From: Planctomycetaceae bacterium | GTDB lineage: Bacteria > Planctomycetota > Planctomycetia > Pirellulales > Pirellulaceae | Length of the DNA stretch: 64,000 nt | Direction of reading: 5' to 3' | NCBI GenBank assembly: GCA_020638975.1 | Contig: JACKHN010000013.1 | Span: 62,001 to 126,000 of the forward strand | Part shown: in pieces, positions 53,430 through 62,975 of the stretch | Layout: each line of letters begins with the position of its first letter | How positions within the stretch are numbered: position 1 is the first letter of the stretch | Position numbers and translations under genes: made by a program | The notes under the pieces: generated by a model | What the model saw: the letters and a program-made list of their open reading frames with translations, nothing else | Told to the model about the DNA's origin: nothing | Database searches by the model: none

Positions 53430-55480
53430 TCATTTGGCGGGTGCATAGCTCAGCAAATGGCCATCTTCTGTAGCAACATAAATACGGCCTCGGGCATCGA
53501 TCGCTATGCCTCCCTTCACGGCGAGGGCTGGCAACTTTTCGGTCCAAGCGTCCGAACCGTCCTTGATGTTAATAGCAGTCAGTGTCGCCTGGTCCGGCGC
53601 GTTGTTCGGATGTCCCGCAGCCAGCAGTTGATCGTCCGACACAACCAAGCTCGTGTACCGGCGGTCTTGCTTGTCTTGCCACAGTTGCTGCGGGCTCTGA
53701 CCACGACGCTGCATCCATTTGGATACTTCTTTCCGAGGTCGTGTCTCGCCGGCGGGCAGAGCCGCTTCGAGCGCCAGATTAGTAAACACGCTGCCGTCAT
53801 AACTGGCATCTTGGCAAAGCGTTGAACCATCGGGACAGGTGTGTTCCAGCGATACATACTTTCCGTATTCCGGATAGTACGGATAAAACGCGGTGCGGAA
53901 CTGCGAGGTGACCTGCACTTTGGGTGAGTTCAGACTGGTCAGTGTCTGTAAATCGTACCGGGCAATTTCGTAAACTCCGCCGCCCAGGAACTGCAGTTCG
54001 CCGTCAACGATCATCAACTCGCCTTGCATGCTCACACCGCCGTTGACTTCGGGTGCGAGCACTCCCGAATCGCGATTCGTCGCGAGCGGTTCGCCGGTCA
54101 TCGCATCCAGACGGACAACATGCGTGCCATCGTAATGGGCGATGCCCGCTGCAGCGTACACGGAGCCTCCATGCACCACGACGCCACCGGCGACGGGCCA
54201 GGTCGAAATGAGGTTTCCATAAACAGGGATCAGTCGCTCCTCAGGAGCAACACGATACGACCAAAGGAAGCGGCCAGTGCGCGCCGCCAGTGCATACACG
54301 CGGCCATCGGCCGAGCCAGCGTAAACTCGGTCATGTGCGATTTGAGGTGGATAGTAGAGTGGACCGCCAGTATAGGTCTTCCATGCGAGGTGCCCATTGT
54401 CATCGAAGGCACTGATAGCGCCGCTGCGGTCGGCGATAAAGACCATGTTCCCTGCAGCCACGCGTGCGGTGGGAAGCTCGTTCGCGCTGATCTCCACTTG
54501 CCAAGCGAGCCGTACGTTTGCCGGGATGCTCACGCTGGTCACATCGCTGCGAGCGTTATTGCCGCGGTAGCTCGTCCAATCGCCGGGTTGAACGTCCAAC
54601 TCCGGTACCTCGCGGATATTCTGGCCTACGACCAGCGGGCCACCGACGTCGCGACTACCCACCGCAGGAGCCGGTCCGAGCGCGATGTTGCCATACAGAT
54701 CGGTGGCGACCATCGTGTTTCGGTACAACATGAATCCCGGCGACAGCGACCGCCTCCACAGGATCGTGCCGTTGTACGCATTGATGCACAGCAGCGTGTT
54801 GAGCATCTCGACTTGGTTGGCCTTGTGAGCGATGTGCCCCATTGCCTTGTACATGCGTCCGCCTGAAACGACCGTCTGTTCGGGCATCGGACTGACTTTG
54901 GGTCGGCCAAAAACTGTGTGCGAAACTCGCCGTGCACCAACTGATCCGTCGACCGCGGATTGTTATCCGGTCCGTGATAGGGATGCGTCCGTTCGTCGAT
55001 GCCGGCGGGAACCGGCTTGATCAATTTGCGTTCGCCGATGAACGCTGTCGCGCGCGGACGCAGCGCTCGCAGCAACTCAGCATCGACCGCTTGGCCGCGC
55101 GCCGATGGCGATACCAGAATCGCATCCGCCATGTTGTCTGCCAGATGAATCGCAGCGGGTGAGCCGCATTGAGCGACGATCCGCCGCCCCAGCAAGCCAG
55201 CTGCATCGGCGGCCCGGCGAACCGCTTCAACCTGCCCGGCGTCGGCGGATTGGAAGCAGACCGTAAATTGGCCGGTCGCTGCCAAGTCGACGACATGCGA
55301 GGCGCCGTCGACGGGCAAGTCCAGCACTGCAACGATCCCGCGGTTGACGTCCAGTTTCTCGAGCGAGTCGGCGACGGCCAGTTTGCCCATCATGGATGCG
55401 ACGGCGAACAGCACCATGACCATGGCGACTCGGGACACGAGATACTGGCAGCGTTTCGCGTCATTCGTTCGCGTGTTCAT
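53430..55480 (-). pseudogene. PQQ-like beta-propeller protein, disrupted by a frameshift
   Basis: The gene reads in one frame from ATG 55480 (AGGA upstream) to about 54900, with a signal sequence (MVMVLFAVASMMGKLAVA) and an N-terminal domain. It continues in a second frame from about 54887 to 53430 as a PQQ-type propeller with repeats such as VYALAARTGRFLWSYRV. The break lies near 54886-54895, where frame 1 gives DPKSVRCPN and frame 2 starts MPEQTVV; one extra C in GTCCGATGCCC would restore a single ORF. It is therefore either a recent frameshift or a sequencing error. The product would be a large exported propeller of the type often paired with sugar catabolism genes. Confidence 0.75.
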
Positions 55481-55509
55481 TGCTCGTCCTTTCATGGTTC
55501 CCCCGAATC

Positions 55510-55557
55510 TTGACTCTCCGAGTCGAGCGAGACAGTAGGCTCGACTCGGAGAGTCAA
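55510..55557. repeat. Palindrome D1
   Basis: The arms TTGACTCTCCGAGTCGAGC (55510-55528) and its complement (55539-55557) form a 19-bp stem. The sequence is nearly identical to D2 at 56606, on the other side of the oxidoreductase gene. Confidence 0.8.
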
Positions 55558-55563
55558 GCTACG

Positions 55564-56571
55564 CTACTTCACTTGTTTGGATTGTGCTTTCTCGATCATC
55601 TCGGCGATCGAAACTGCGGCACCGCCTTGCGTTGCCGACTCGTCGGCGGCGCTCATGAAGGCGTAGATTTCAATCGTCTCTTCAGCGGTGACAGGCGTCG
55701 TGCCGGTCTGAAAGAACTTGTCGATCTCGGCGAGCAGCGGCGCGTAGCCGGACGACGTGCCCGTCACCATCCCCTCGCTGCCGTAGATAATCGTCTTGAA
55801 ATCCGATTTGCCGCCGCGAAGATCGCGGAACGTGCCGATGCGACCTCCCTGCCACACGCCGACGACCATGTCGCCGCGATCCGTCTTGATGCGCTGAACA
55901 GTTTCACAACCCGTCCCCATGACCGTGAACAGCGGCTCCACGCCATGAATGCCATACAGATACAGCGAAGGGTGACGATCCGCCCACGAACTGGTACCGA
56001 ACAAATCGCAGGCAACGATTCTCCCGAGCTTCTCGTTGTCACGGGCACCGGCAACCTCCTTCTCGAAGCGCATCGCGGAACTGGACCAGCAGGGCACGTT
56101 GTTCTCTTTCGCCAGCCGAAAGAGTTCGATCACGTCCGCCAGGTCGTCCGCCACCGGCTTGTCGACCCACAGCGGCTTTCCGGTCGCGATCACGATGCGT
56201 GCCTGCTCGAGGTGCGGTCGGCCATCGACGCTTTCTAACAGAATGCCATCGACTTTCTGACGCAGCTCTTCGATGCTGTCGACGATCTCCAAACCATACT
56301 GTTCGCGCAGTTGCTTCGTGTAGCCTTCCACTCGGTCGGCCGAAGCCTTGAAGTCCGGAGACCCACCAGGAAACCCAGCCACGACGCGGCAGGTGGTGTT
56401 GTTCTTCGGGTTGTTGAGGTGACTCGTAAAGGCAATCACATGGGACGTGTCCAGACCGATGATGCCGAGTCGGATCACCTTCTCCGGTTCGCTACCACGG
56501 GCGCCGGTCGGCAACGACGCGATTGCAATGACAGGAATGAGCAAAAGCAGGATTTGTCTCACAATTCGCAT
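55564..56571 (-). CDS. Exported Gfo/Idh/MocA family oxidoreductase
   Basis: The 335-residue protein has a signal peptide (IVRQILLLLIPVIAIASLP) ahead of a Rossmann-like fold (VIRLGIIGLDTSHVIAF). The canonical GxGxxG is replaced by GIIGLDTSH. The EKP-like position reads VDKPVADD. The C-terminal domain has GGKSDFKTIIYGSEG. ATG 56571 was chosen for the signal peptide; upstream frame residues are not conserved. Export of a nicotinamide-dependent family member is typical of planctomycetes but its cofactor use outside the cytosol is unclear. The gene is bracketed by two matching palindromes. Confidence 0.82.
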   Translation of the reverse strand: MRIVRQILLLLIPVIAIASLPTGARGSEPEKVIRLGIIGLDTSHVIAFTSHLNNPKNNTTCRVVAGFPGGSPDFKASADRVEGYTKQLREQYGLEIVDSIEELRQKVDGILLESVDGRPHLEQARIVIATGKPLWVDKPVADDLADVIELFRLAKENNVPCWSSSAMRFEKEVAGARDNEKLGRIVACDLFGTSSWADRHPSLYLYGIHGVEPLFTVMGTGCETVQRIKTDRGDMVVGVWQGGRIGTFRDLRGGKSDFKTIIYGSEGMVTGTSSGYAPLLAEIDKFFQTGTTPVTAEETIEIYAFMSAADESATQGGAAVSIAEMIEKAQSKQVK

Positions 56572-56605
56572 CTCCGAGTGTGATGTTACTGCGCGACGAG
56601 CTGTC

Positions 56606-56657
56606 GCTTGACCTCTCCGAGTCGAGCAGGCGGCCGTTCGACTCGGAGAGGTCAAGC
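56606..56657. repeat. Palindrome D2
   Basis: A perfect 20-bp inverted repeat, GCTTGACCTCTCCGAGTCGA and its complement, with loop GCAGGCGGCCGT. Its right arm reaches the stop codon of the MarR gene. It matches D1 apart from one extra C per arm. Confidence 0.85.
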
Positions 56658-57112
56658 TACGTGTTTGCCAATCGACTGGTTGTCAGCTCTGCCTGTCTTT
56701 GGGCGATTCGTTTCAAGCACTTGGTGACAACGCGTAACTCCTCCGCTGACATCAGGTCTTCCAAGTTCGTCGGATCGCCGATGTGTCCGATGCGTTGTAG
56801 CTGGCGGTGTTGCTTGCGCCCTTCCGCAGTCAGGGAGACGCAACGAACTCGCGCGTCGTCCGGATCGGACTCTCGTCGTACCCAGCCGCGCTGCTCCAAC
56901 AGCACGAGCATCGCGCGCACGGTACTGGGATCAGAGAAAGATCTCTCGACGATCTCTCGCTGCGTCATCCCCGGCTCTTCAGTAAGCAACGTCATTACCA
57001 CCACCTGATCGACAGTGGCTCCCGACGCTGCCAGCCGCGACTGAGCAGTTCGCCGGACCGCGAAGTAAGCTGCTCGCAATTGCATCACCAAGCTGTCTCG
57101 CAATCCCACCAC
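56657..57112 (-). CDS. MarR family transcriptional regulator
   Basis: The 151-residue protein is a winged-helix repressor of the MarR type: LAASGATVDQVVVMTLL, PGMTQREIVERSFSDPSTV (recognition helix), QRGWVRRESDPDDAR (wing) and VSLTAEGRKQHR. The GTG start has GGGAG five bases upstream. The next gene upstream on the other strand is DUF1801, and the shared intergenic region has a 20-bp palindrome, so the regulator may control both itself and that gene. No ligand can be inferred. Confidence 0.92.
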   Translation of the reverse strand: MVGLRDSLVMQLRAAYFAVRRTAQSRLAASGATVDQVVVMTLLTEEPGMTQREIVERSFSDPSTVRAMLVLLEQRGWVRRESDPDDARVRCVSLTAEGRKQHRQLQRIGHIGDPTNLEDLMSAEELRVVTKCLKRIAQRQAELTTSRLANT

Positions 57113-57148
57113 TCAGCTCCCATCGTTCGCGAAAACCGCCTCAAATAC

Positions 57149-57168
57149 ATTGTGCGTGTACGCACGAT
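57149..57168. promoter_or_regulatory. Candidate MarR operator
   Basis: The palindrome GTGCGT-GT-ACGCAC (57152-57165), extended to AT on both flanks with one mismatch, lies 37 bases upstream of the marR start and about 240 before DUF1801. Size and symmetry fit a MarR dimer site. Confidence 0.5.
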
Positions 57169-57404
57169 TATTCAGCCGTGCGCGTGGGCTGTCAAGATTC
57201 GCCCGAGCGAGTGCAGGTCGCATCGTCCGCATCCGCCCTCAGAATTGGCGCGTTGTCGAACCGCTTGTAAGGGAACGCGTCCGCAGTTTCGAGGACCGCC
57301 GTCCGAGCCCAGCGATGTTCCAAGATTAAAGCATCAACAGGCGGTATCCTATCTGAAGAGCAGTAACCGCATAATGTGACTGTACTATTTACCGAGGAAG
57401 TCCA

Positions 57405-57827
57405 ATGGCAAAAACGAAAACACAAGAGAACGACCCTCGTGTCAACAAGTTTCTTGCCGGCATTGAGGATGAGCATCAACGCACTGATTGCCTGACCATT
57501 CTCGGACTGATGAAGGAGTTGACGGGGGAACCTGCTGTCATGTGGGGAACGGCAAAGATTGGCTTTGGTAGATTCCACTATCGCGGTAAAACGTCCGAGG
57601 GAGACTGGTTCCATGTCGGTTTCTCTCCCCGTAAACAGGACCTGGTTCTGTATTTGCACTGCGAATTAGAGAAGCAAACCACCCTGCTGGCGAAACTGGG
57701 AAAGCACAAGATCGGCAAATCCTGTCTCTACATCAAGAAGTTCGAGGACGTCCATGTCCCAACACTCAAGAAGTTGATCAAGAAGGCTTACACGTCACCG
57801 GCAATTGCCGGCGCCAGCATCGACTAG
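57405..57827 (+). CDS. DUF1801 family protein
   Basis: The 140-residue protein belongs to DUF1801, a small cytosolic fold of unknown function. It shows VMWGTAKIGFGRFHYRG in the core, then WFHVGFSPRKQDLVLYLH and GKSCLYIKKFEDV. The ATG has GAGGA about 5 bases upstream. It is divergent from the MarR gene with a palindrome between, so the two are probably co-regulated. Confidence 0.9.
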   Translation: MAKTKTQENDPRVNKFLAGIEDEHQRTDCLTILGLMKELTGEPAVMWGTAKIGFGRFHYRGKTSEGDWFHVGFSPRKQDLVLYLHCELEKQTTLLAKLGKHKIGKSCLYIKKFEDVHVPTLKKLIKKAYTSPAIAGASID

Positions 57828-57866
57828 CTGTTGAGACGAATAGCCATGTTCCTGGCACGCAGTGAT

Positions 57867-58074
57867 CTATTTCTTCCACTTGAACTCAACCGACGTGTTG
57901 TGATTTTTTTCCGTCATCGAACGTGCATCGGTTGCAGTGCGGGTCATGCAGTTCACTGGCCAGAGAATGGTCGACGCCTGCGGCAAATGTCTTCTTCGAT
58001 TGACGGTACATCGCGTTGGTGAAGATGGCACCGTCGAAGCCCTTGGCACGATTAAGTGCCCACATCTGGATCAT
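57867..58074 (-). pseudogene. Broken small gene of unknown family
   Basis: From ATG 58074 a coherent protein reads MIQMWALNRAKGFDGAIFTN and on to HCNRCTFDDGKK, then stops early. The other frame continues KNHNTSVEFKWKK to a stop at 57867. A run of seven T (A on the coding strand) at the shift suggests one extra base. An in-frame stop lies just before the start, so the gene may be truncated at the N-terminus too. Function unknown; Cys/His in DPHCNRC could bind metal. Confidence 0.5.
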
Positions 58075-58156
58075 CCGTGAAGCTTAATCAGGCAGGAAAT
58101 GCTTCGAACGCACGTGCCAGAAGCCCGTCGTCATCCGCATGTTGCTATCTGGCTTG

Positions 58157-59320
58157 TCAATGCTTCCGTAGCACAACGAGTTCGCCAAGCCGCTGCAACT
58201 CGGCGGCAGGGATATCTCGATATCGTGACGAGCCAGACGCTCGCAGGCGGGGAATAAACGCTTCAAGATAAGTCGACTCGGCTTGGATAGTCGGTTCACG
58301 GCGAACGACCTCGAATCCGGCTTGCTCGATGACTGCCGACATCTCGTTCGCTCGCCAGCGATTTCCGATCTCGCCGCGTCGTAAGCCAAACTCACGCGCG
58401 AACTCGGCGTCACTCATTGACAAATACTCGAGCGGCGTTTGAAAATCTCGGTGGTCGCGGAAGTCGATCCAATGAAATCCCCAACCGCCGGTTTTGGTCA
58501 CACGGTGAAGCTGCTTGAACGCGGCGGTACAATCAAAAAAATGCTCACCGACCGCGTTCGAGAAGACGATATCGAACGACTCTCCATCCATTTCCAATAG
58601 TTCGACCGGTTCCTCATGACGGCAAATCACGTGCTCCGAGAAGTCTTGCTCTTCGAGTAAATCGCTGATTGGCGAGACATCTGTTCCTGGTAGATCCGCG
58701 ACCGCATTTCGAAACGCCGACAAGAAGACCGGATGGTAGCTCGCGTCCCATGTCGCAGGATAAGGATCGACAACACTCACACTAGCTCCGTAGCACGCCA
58801 TTAATAACGCCCATGCACACGAAGGACCAGGGCCAAGTTCCAGGATCGACTTGTCGACAAGATCGTGGATCCCAAATTCGTGGCAAACGTTCCGATACTT
58901 GCTGCCCGCGAGCGCGTATTCGACGTCGCTTGCAATCGCCGAGTCTGTGACTTCGCGATGAAGCAAATTATTCGCCACGCCTGAATTCCGAGTGTGGAGC
59001 CAACTTGATACCGAGTACGAGTATTCGCGACGATTGGTGTTCGGATCGGTGTTATCGGGCGTTGAGAAGTAGATCACTTCGTCATCGTGACGATACCAAC
59101 CACGTCCAATCGACTCGACGTGTTTCCGCCGTGAATTCGCTGGGCCAAGATAACGCCGATCCTCAAAGAGGAGCAGCGTCGAGTCAGCTTTTGGCAGGCT
59201 ACGTGGCAGTCGGCTCCGCCAACAATAGCCGCCCACGTGTTCATACGGCTTCGGCAAGTTGCGAAGGAGGAGTCGGTAAGCGAATGATTGAGCTTGTCGC
59301 CGAAGAAACTGTTTCAACAT
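58157..59320 (-). CDS. SAM-dependent methyltransferase
   Basis: The 387-residue protein has a class I methyltransferase core in its C-terminal half: ILELGPGPSCAWALLM (motif I) at about 160-180, VSVVDPYPATWD for the next strand, FDIVFSNAVGEHFFD (motif IV region) and TGGWGFHWIDF. The N-terminal 150 residues are basic and Arg-rich with no clear family. ATG 59320 is preferred over TTG 59350. Substrate unknown; a small molecule or glycan is plausible. It lies 47 bases after the sulfatase gene in the same direction. Confidence 0.85.
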   Translation of the reverse strand: MLKQFLRRQAQSFAYRLLLRNLPKPYEHVGGYCWRSRLPRSLPKADSTLLLFEDRRYLGPANSRRKHVESIGRGWYRHDDEVIYFSTPDNTDPNTNRREYSYSVSSWLHTRNSGVANNLLHREVTDSAIASDVEYALAGSKYRNVCHEFGIHDLVDKSILELGPGPSCAWALLMACYGASVSVVDPYPATWDASYHPVFLSAFRNAVADLPGTDVSPISDLLEEQDFSEHVICRHEEPVELLEMDGESFDIVFSNAVGEHFFDCTAAFKQLHRVTKTGGWGFHWIDFRDHRDFQTPLEYLSMSDAEFAREFGLRRGEIGNRWRANEMSAVIEQAGFEVVRREPTIQAESTYLEAFIPRLRASGSSRYRDIPAAELQRLGELVVLRKH

Positions 59321-59367
59321 CGCAGCAAAGCAAATACGCCGAGGATGCAAAGGACTCCTATGCGTCC

Positions 59368-60729
59368 TTAAAACAACGGGAACGACTCGGAATCGACATG
59401 CTCACGTGTCATGACTGCTTGGAGCTGAGCGACGACCTCTGGATGCTGATCCGCGATATTGTGCACTTCGCCAATGTCCTTCGACAGATCGTACAACTCG
59501 ATCGGCGCATCGGGATTCTGCTTGAGATTAACGCGAACGGCCTTCCAGTTGCCGATGCGAGCTGCCTGGCTGCGTCCTCGCTCACTGAACTCCCAATACA
59601 TCGCCTCGTGCCGAGGCTGCTCGTCGGATCGCCCCAGCAGCGTTGGTACGATCGAAATGCCGTCGAGTTTCTCAGGCGTCTTCGCTCCTGCCAACTCGCA
59701 GAACGTCGGCAGCATGTCCCAATGAGCAGATATCAAGTGCGAAACACTGCCCGCCTTGAGCTTGCCCGGCCAACGCGCGAGCAACGGAGCGCGAATGCCA
59801 CCTTCGTACAGATCTCGCTTATAGCCACGCAACGGCCCATTCGAATCGAAGAAGTCCGGCTGATGACCGCCCTCCTTGTGCGGACCATTATCCGAACTGA
59901 GCATTACCAGCGTGTTATCGTCGATGTCCAATTCTTTCAGAAGTGCCAGCAGTTGGCCGACTTGTTGATCGAGTCGTGTCATCATGCCGGCAAAACCAGC
60001 AACGGGATTGTTGACGTCTGGGCCGGCGTATTTGCCGATCGTCCCTTCAAATTGAGCGAACTTCTTGCGGAACTCGGCCATCGAATCTTCCGGCACCTGC
60101 ATCGCGGCATGAGGGATCGTCACGGACATGTAACAGAAGAACGGTCCTTTTTTGTTCGTGCGGATAAAATCGAATGCGTTTTGAATGATCAAGTCGTGTG
60201 AGTAAGTGTTGCCGTCCAGCTCGACTCGCTGATCGTTCTTCCAAAGATGATCCGGATAGAAGTTGTGTGCCTCGCGCTGGCAGTTGTAACCGTAGAACGA
60301 ATCGAAATGCTGCATGGGGTCCGACGTCGAGCCCGGTGCTCCCAGTCCCCATTTGCCAAACATTCCGGTCGTGTAACCCGCCTGATGAAGCAAGCGTGGG
60401 ATCGTCACGATGTCGGCTGGCATCGGCGATTGGCCTTCGGGCTTCACCTCGCGATTGCCACGCACAAAGCAATGCCCCGTGTGCAAGCCGGTCATCAGCG
60501 AACAGCGTGTCGGGGCACAAACGGTTGATCCCGAGTAGTGATCGGTAAACCTAATTCCCTCGGTCGCGAGCCGATCGATATTGGGCGTCGCAAACTTCTT
60601 CTGTCCATAGCAGCTCAGATCGCCGTAGCCAGCATCGTCGAGCAAGATGTAGATGACATTGGGCTGCTCCGCACTCACTTGCGGAACGAGGACGGAGGCG
60701 AGAATTAAGAATAGCAGTGCGCGATACAT
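59368..60729 (-). CDS. Secreted sulfatase (arylsulfatase A type)
   Basis: Sulfatases remove sulfate esters from algal and other polysaccharides. The 453-residue protein has a signal peptide (MYRALLFLILASVLVPQVSA) and the formylglycine signature CAPTRCSLMTG, with the modifiable Cys at 71 in C-x-P-T-R. Metal ligands Asp31/Asp32 are in LLDDAGYGD, and VMLSSDNGPHKEGG gives the later Asp-Asn pair. ATG 60729 has GAGG about 9 bases upstream. Conversion by a formylglycine-generating enzyme is expected. It follows the ceramidase-LamG gene. Confidence 0.95.
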   Translation of the reverse strand: MYRALLFLILASVLVPQVSAEQPNVIYILLDDAGYGDLSCYGQKKFATPNIDRLATEGIRFTDHYSGSTVCAPTRCSLMTGLHTGHCFVRGNREVKPEGQSPMPADIVTIPRLLHQAGYTTGMFGKWGLGAPGSTSDPMQHFDSFYGYNCQREAHNFYPDHLWKNDQRVELDGNTYSHDLIIQNAFDFIRTNKKGPFFCYMSVTIPHAAMQVPEDSMAEFRKKFAQFEGTIGKYAGPDVNNPVAGFAGMMTRLDQQVGQLLALLKELDIDDNTLVMLSSDNGPHKEGGHQPDFFDSNGPLRGYKRDLYEGGIRAPLLARWPGKLKAGSVSHLISAHWDMLPTFCELAGAKTPEKLDGISIVPTLLGRSDEQPRHEAMYWEFSERGRSQAARIGNWKAVRVNLKQNPDAPIELYDLSKDIGEVHNIADQHPEVVAQLQAVMTREHVDSESFPLF

Positions 60730-60848
60730 GAACGAGAACCTCGCGGAGAAGTGAGTAAATGTTTGCGGTCGACTACAGACTACGATAACCGCCACTCGCC
60801 TGGACGCAAGCGATCCGCTGCCCGTTTAGACGTGAGGCCACAACGCGA

Positions 60849-62975
60849 CTACTTGCCTCGCGGAACGGTCAGCTCATTTGGAGAGACCACCCGATCAAAC
60901 ACCGCGATCTCGTCGAGCCGCCCTTCCCAGGATGACTCACCCGAGCAATGGCCACCAAAGAACAGCTGCTCGGCGTTCGCGCGATCATCAGCGGCGATTG
61001 CGGCTTCGATCTCGGGAGTCGCTTCGCCGTTGAGATGGATTCGTATCTGTTGCCCATCGCGAACGAACAGCAGATGGTTCCAAGTCCAGCGTTCGATAGA
61101 TGTCGGTCCAGCTACAATACGATCGCCGTCGTGAAAGAGGATCTTTCCGGGATGGTTCTCGCCACCGCCAAGTCCCACGTGCTCGGCCCCGAAGCCTTGG
61201 CTGAAATCATGTCCGCGAGAGAATAGCCAGCCGGTTACGGTACGAGCTTCGATAGGCAAGCCATTCCAAAACCACATCGAAATCGAATAGTGATCGCCTA
61301 ACTCCCCGATGCGAGAACGTAGCCGTCCGCCAGCGAAGTGTGCAGCGCGGTTGTCTTCGCCGCCCTTACAAAATGCGTCACTTCGCGGCCCCGTTAAGAA
61401 GTAAGCCACCTCCGGTTCGTATTGTGCAACGCGATCGTGACCCGAAGAATCGCTCGCATGCGGGCCGGCGAATTCATCCAGTCGCCAGTAGGCGATTGGC
61501 TTGGCCGACAAGATGGCTGTCACAGCCGGACCCTGTGACTGTTTGAATTCGCGCCGCGGATTGCCAGCAACCGCTTCCAGCAATTGCAACCCGGCGGCAA
61601 CGATCTTTGGTTCGGCCTGAACTTCAAGTCCCGCCGAACGAGCCGCCCACGTGTTGTAGCCGCCCAGTAAATGTTGCTCGGGTGGCGGGATGTATCCGTC
61701 ACCGCCATTCGCCAACTCAATCACCATCGTTTGCGGCAGCGGGCTTTGAAGTTTCAGCTTCAGGCCCGTCAGCGCGTAGGTTTCGTTGGGCGTCGTCGCG
61801 ATTGCGATGTCTCCGATTCGGAGGGCTTGTAAGACGATCTCGGTCGATTGCCGTTCGTGCAAGATGAGTTGCTCTTTGGCGTACACCTCTTCGCTCGTTT
61901 TCGGGAGCCGGTCGCCAATTCCGTCGACGATTCGTTGTGCCCATTCCAAACGCTGCGTGTCGGCGACGCGATACTTCAGTTCCATTCGCGTTTCCGCCAT
62001 TGCGAGATCGGCATCGCGGTAATCAATCGACTCATAAGCCTTTGTTGCGATGTCTAGCAAACCGTCTGCATACGCCTCGATCGTGAGTTGCTCATTGCGT
62101 TGATCCGCCGGAACACGGTAGTCACGACGCCAGATATCGCCGCTGCAACCGTGTGACATGATGCCGACAAAAGGCGGATGCAGGGTGTCATCGTTGTGCG
62201 CAAGTCGCGCTTTAAGTCCGTCTGAGAACAACCCGAAATAATCCGCGCTCAATCCCTGCTCACCCGAAAAGTAGTGCATCGAAAAGTTGGCAAGTACAGC
62301 AATCGGACGCCCATCCTTGGCTCGAAACGAGATCAACGACAGATCAGGATCTTCGGGCCCCGATTCACCCGTGACGTCATCCCAGTTCGCCCCCGCGTGC
62401 ATGTTGGCACGCACGGTCAGATTGCCGAACGGGTCAGCAGCGAGCCGATCGGGACGACGAATCCAACGACGGAGCGCTGTGTACTCGGCTGCATTCGCCA
62501 CCGCCCAGCCGACTTGAGCCGATTCGAGGTTCGCTTCGGCTGCGGCCAGTGCCTCGGCGATTTTCTCGCGAAGATACGGCACGTAAGTTGGATCGGCGTC
62601 GGTTCCGAGGCAACTCATCGACGCCGGCGCACTGTGCGTGTGAGTCGCGGAAATGAGAATGCGTTCAGGGCGAAGTTGCGTTCGTTGTGAAGCGAGTTGT
62701 TTTACCTCGTCGAGAAACGGACGAGCCATCATACAGCTGTCGACAACCGCAATCCCGAGACGCGTCTTGCCATCGTCGAGGACGATCGCGCGAACATTGA
62801 TTTTGGTTTTGACAACGTCCAGGCTGCGGCTGGTCATACCGCCGTTGACGAAAACGGGGAACTGAATCGGTGTCGCATCAACGACAGCGGCACCTGCTCG
62901 CAATTCCGCGATCGCGTTTGGCGAGACGGCTGAAAGGAGAACGATAGTGACGACGACGGTCGATACGAGTTTCAT
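60849..62975 (-). CDS. Secreted neutral/alkaline ceramidase-like protein with LamG domain
   Basis: The 708-residue protein has a signal peptide (MKLVSTVVVTIVLLSAVSP) and a neutral ceramidase N-terminal-type domain (about 25-420), with ISATHTHSAPASMSC, VLANFSMHYFSGEQ and TNETYALTG-like strands (here TPNETYALTG). Residues 490-700 form a LamG/concanavalin-like domain (YWRLDEFAG, HYSISMWFWNGL, GRLDEIAVFDR). The His-x-His cluster suggests zinc. In planctomycetes such proteins may act on other amides or glycolipids. The ATG has GAGG upstream. It is probably co-transcribed with the sulfatase. Confidence 0.85.
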   Translation of the reverse strand: MKLVSTVVVTIVLLSAVSPNAIAELRAGAAVVDATPIQFPVFVNGGMTSRSLDVVKTKINVRAIVLDDGKTRLGIAVVDSCMMARPFLDEVKQLASQRTQLRPERILISATHTHSAPASMSCLGTDADPTYVPYLREKIAEALAAAEANLESAQVGWAVANAAEYTALRRWIRRPDRLAADPFGNLTVRANMHAGANWDDVTGESGPEDPDLSLISFRAKDGRPIAVLANFSMHYFSGEQGLSADYFGLFSDGLKARLAHNDDTLHPPFVGIMSHGCSGDIWRRDYRVPADQRNEQLTIEAYADGLLDIATKAYESIDYRDADLAMAETRMELKYRVADTQRLEWAQRIVDGIGDRLPKTSEEVYAKEQLILHERQSTEIVLQALRIGDIAIATTPNETYALTGLKLKLQSPLPQTMVIELANGGDGYIPPPEQHLLGGYNTWAARSAGLEVQAEPKIVAAGLQLLEAVAGNPRREFKQSQGPAVTAILSAKPIAYWRLDEFAGPHASDSSGHDRVAQYEPEVAYFLTGPRSDAFCKGGEDNRAAHFAGGRLRSRIGELGDHYSISMWFWNGLPIEARTVTGWLFSRGHDFSQGFGAEHVGLGGGENHPGKILFHDGDRIVAGPTSIERWTWNHLLFVRDGQQIRIHLNGEATPEIEAAIAADDRANAEQLFFGGHCSGESSWEGRLDEIAVFDRVVSPNELTVPRGK

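Noticed and set aside
54024..54866. A 280-residue plus-strand ORF
   Set aside because: It is antisense to the PQQ-propeller gene, whose blade repeats are evident on the other strand.
55480..56238. A 252-residue plus-strand ORF
   Set aside because: It is antisense to the exported oxidoreductase and begins inside palindrome D1.
59005..60201. A 398-residue ORF on the plus strand
   Set aside because: It runs antisense through the sulfatase and methyltransferase genes, both of which have clear family motifs; its own translation has no recognisable domain.
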